A stretch of DNA of 64,000 nucleotides from Solidesulfovibrio fructosivorans JJ] (GTDB lineage Bacteria; Desulfobacterota; Desulfovibrionia; Desulfovibrionales; Desulfovibrionaceae), in the NCBI RefSeq assembly GCF_000179555.1, contig NZ_AECZ01000001.1, forward strand, positions 186,001-250,000, read 5' to 3'. The notes beneath the pieces are model-generated. The model had not been told where the DNA came from. It saw only the letters and a program-made list of their open reading frames with translations, and searched no databases. A program made the position numbers and the translations under genes. Of this stretch, positions 62,076 to 64,000 are shown in pieces. Each line of letters begins with the position of its first letter. Position 1 is the stretch's first letter.

Positions 62076-63806
62076 TTAAGGAAATTCAAGGCTTCGGTTT
62101 TCCTTGTTGCCCACGGCGACCGTTTCCTCATGACCGTCGTGGCTGTAGCGCACCTCACTGGGGCTGCCCAGCCTGACGAAAAGTTTTTTCGTGTATGCGA
62201 TTTTGTAGGGCTTGCCGGGTTTGAGATAGACCCGCTTTTCCTCGCCCTCGTCCACGGCGTAGCGAATCCAGCTGGCCTTGATGGCTGTAAATTCCACAAC
62301 GCCCCCGGAGGATTGCCTTTTGGGCGCGACCGGTTCGGGTGATGCCGGTTGGGCCGACGAGACGGCTTGGCTGTCTGCCGGCGCGCTTTCTCCGGGCGAA
62401 GCGGCTGCCGCGTCCGCGACGGTGGGCGTTGCTGCGGCCGGTTCGACGTCCTTGCCGGCTTCGGCGGGAAGACTCGTCGTAAAGGCCGGTTGGATCGGTC
62501 CGGCTTTGTCCGGGACGACGGGCGCGGCCTGGTCCGCTTGCTCAGGCGTCTTTTGGGGCGCGGCCGGCTGCTGGGCTTCGGTTGACGCGGGCTGTTCCGT
62601 TGACGGAGCCTGTGCCGGTTCCGTCGCGACGGGCGTAGGCGGCGTTGCCGTTGATGGGGGGACGTTGTCTTGCGCCTTCCTGGCGGCTTCCGGCAACGTC
62701 GGCTCGGGCGGTGACGCCGGCCGGGGTTCGGCGGACGATGCCTCCTTGGCGCGCCGGGTCAACTCCGACCGGACGTCCGAGCGCACGGCGGCGTCCTCCA
62801 AGCCCTGCCCCGCCTCGTCGCGCACCTCCGTCGCGGCCGCGGTCTCCCGCCCGGGGGACATGGCGGCCAGCAGCTCCTTGTTGATGGAAATCTTAGTGGT
62901 ACGCAGGGTTTCGGCCAGCCAGGCGGCAAAGGCCTTGGCCGTCTTGCCCCCGGCCAGGATGGCTTCGACCCGGGCGTAGGCCTTGGCCGGATCGATCACC
63001 TTGGCGGGCAGACGTTCTTGCAGGATGCAAAAGAGGCTTTCCCCGCCTTCGGTCAGGATGGTGGTGGGCTCGCCTTCCTTGAGGCTTTTGAGCGCTTCGC
63101 GCCAGGGCGCGGGCAGATTTTTTTCCGGCAACACCGCGTCCCGTACCGTGATGCCGGAACGCCCTGCCAAGCTCTCCAGTTTGCGCCCGGATTTGCGGTA
63201 GGCGGCCAGGGCCGCCTTGACGGCCGCGCCGTCGCGTCCCTGGACCCGGGTCAAGCGCATCCGGGGGGCTGTGGTGAAGGCGTCGATATGTTTCTTGTAA
63301 TAGTCCGCCGCCTCGGTCACTTCCACCCGCACCTCCAGGCGCAGCACCTCGCGGGTGAACTTTTCCAGGGCCAGCCGGTCGGCGAGCATCTCCCGCCAGC
63401 GGGCCAGGTCGATGCGTTCCTCCAGGAGCATGCGATCAAAGCTGTCGCCGGGGTAATCAGCGCGCACCCGCTTCTCGACGGCGGCGATTTCGGCTTCGGT
63501 GACGGATTCATGCCGCCGGGCCAACTCCTGGCGCACCAGCCGGGCCACGATCATGTCGGCCAAAACCTTGCCATAGGCGGCACGCAGCGTCTCCACGGGC
63601 GGATTGTCCACCTCAGGCAGGCCGATCTCCCCCAGGTCGTACCGGGCCTCCACATCGGCCAGCCGGATGGGGGCCCCCCCGACCATGGCCACCACGCCGG
63701 GCTCTTTTGCCGTGTCGCGGCCGCATCCGCCAAGAAGGGCCGACAAAGCGAAAAAGACCAGCAGGCACACGGCGAGGCCGCGAAAAGACGGCGCGGCAAG
63801 GCGCAT
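62076..63806 (-). CDS. SurA/PrsA-like lipoprotein fused to a RodZ-type C-terminal domain
   Basis: A 576-residue lipoprotein. A signal sequence with lipobox LSALLGGCGRD (Cys near 28) is followed by a SurA_N-like helical domain (VVAMVGGAPIRLADVEARYD, YGKVLADMIVARLVRQELARR) and a parvulin-like region to about 320. A long Ala/Pro/Glu linker leads to a C-terminal domain (VVEFTAIKASWIRYAVDEG, KKLFVRLGSPSEVRYSHDGHEE) that matches the DUF4115-like domains of the neighbouring RodZ-like protein. Its ATG overlaps the mfd stop (TAATG). Confidence 0.8.
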   Translation of the reverse strand: MRLAAPSFRGLAVCLLVFFALSALLGGCGRDTAKEPGVVAMVGGAPIRLADVEARYDLGEIGLPEVDNPPVETLRAAYGKVLADMIVARLVRQELARRHESVTEAEIAAVEKRVRADYPGDSFDRMLLEERIDLARWREMLADRLALEKFTREVLRLEVRVEVTEAADYYKKHIDAFTTAPRMRLTRVQGRDGAAVKAALAAYRKSGRKLESLAGRSGITVRDAVLPEKNLPAPWREALKSLKEGEPTTILTEGGESLFCILQERLPAKVIDPAKAYARVEAILAGGKTAKAFAAWLAETLRTTKISINKELLAAMSPGRETAAATEVRDEAGQGLEDAAVRSDVRSELTRRAKEASSAEPRPASPPEPTLPEAARKAQDNVPPSTATPPTPVATEPAQAPSTEQPASTEAQQPAAPQKTPEQADQAAPVVPDKAGPIQPAFTTSLPAEAGKDVEPAAATPTVADAAAASPGESAPADSQAVSSAQPASPEPVAPKRQSSGGVVEFTAIKASWIRYAVDEGEEKRVYLKPGKPYKIAYTKKLFVRLGSPSEVRYSHDGHEETVAVGNKENRSLEFP

Positions 63807-64000
63807 TACGGCGCGACCTCCTCGGCCCCCAGGGCGGCCAGTTCCGCGGTCCAGGCGGCGATGGCTTCGGGCAACGGCGCGTTGGCGTCGAGCGGCAGGG
63901 ACAGGCGGCCCGGAGGCAGAAGCCGCACGCCCTCGCCCCGCGTCGCGGCGAAATTGACCAGCCGCTCCGGCGAGACGGCCGCGCCCTCGGCCTCGAAGGA
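63806..64000 (-). CDS. mfd: C-terminal end of a large protein, probably Mfd (partial)
   Basis: The frame runs in from the right edge and stops with TAA at 63808-63806, overlapping the ATG of the lipoprotein gene. About 64 residues are visible: FEAEGAAVSPERLVNFAATRGEGVRLLPPGRLSLPL, then PLPEAIAAWTAEL. The pattern (a short domain ending in an arginine-rich strand and a helix) fits the end of transcription-repair coupling factor Mfd. Known gene order with SurA-like genes in Desulfovibrio agrees. The evidence is limited by the short fragment. Confidence 0.5.
   Translation of the reverse strand, partial: SFEAEGAAVSPERLVNFAATRGEGVRLLPPGRLSLPLDANAPLPEAIAAWTAELAALGAEEVAP

Overview
The window is a high-GC bacterial chromosome segment, most likely from a Desulfovibrio-type sulfate reducer (Desulfovibrionaceae). 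The reasons are base composition, separate glyQ/glyS genes downstream of a RodZ/RecO cluster, an A-adding-type DHH/CBS/nucleotidyltransferase protein, selenocysteine usage and Desulfovibrio-like intergenic palindromes. The species assignment is inference.

Left part (1-18563), mobile DNA at the selenocysteine tRNA gene. The last 65 bases of a tRNA-Sec gene (anticodon TCA through CCA) occur twice as a near-perfect direct repeat, at 3108-3172 and 18499-18563. Neither copy has the 5' half of the tRNA. This fits two tandem integrations: element 1 (from left of the window to 3108) and element 2 (3173-18498), with the intact tRNA-Sec left of the window and the chromosome resuming after 18563. Element 1 shows a DnaN-like sliding clamp, a Cys-rich small protein, a helix-turn-helix protein and an inward-facing tyrosine integrase. 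Element 2 carries its own integrase at the left end, a HAD hydrolase, a DUF6915-like protein and a truncated integrase. It also carries a 2,196-residue STAND NTPase with an N-terminal Cap4-like nuclease (AVAST-type antiviral candidate), a ColE1-like mobilization module with mobB and mobD nested inside mobA, a DUF3987 replication protein, a HTH protein and an mqsRA toxin-antitoxin pair. TTGCTCCA repeats lie at both of its ends. Element 2 is therefore best read as an integrative mobilizable defence island.

Middle part (18564-43300), core chromosome. It holds a phosphodiesterase, a marR-MFS efflux pair with a palindromic operator, ffs (SRP RNA), tRNA-Ser(GGA), hisD-purC, the DHH/CBS/nucleotidyltransferase gene followed upstream by xerD, an SH3 lipoprotein, a DUF389 membrane protein, folK, a YHS protein, two glycosyltransferase-like genes, a ferredoxin-nitroreductase, tgt, ade and typA.

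Right part (43300-64000). An iron-containing alcohol dehydrogenase overlaps a PAS histidine kinase; next come a YdjC-type deacetylase, elbB, a homocitrate/isopropylmalate synthase-type gene, a membrane protein and an ABC exporter. A small selenium cassette follows: a DUF1858-like protein, selD with an in-frame UGA (Sec) at its catalytic position and a downstream hairpin, and a DsrE-like protein. After a glycosyltransferase and rpsT comes a long minus-strand operon mfd - PPIase lipoprotein - surA-like - rodZ-like - recO - glyQ - glyS. Two families of dispersed intergenic elements stand out: a GGGGGAAACTTTTT palindrome placed after genes, and a two-copy structured element with a conserved loop and completely different but still paired 19-bp stems.
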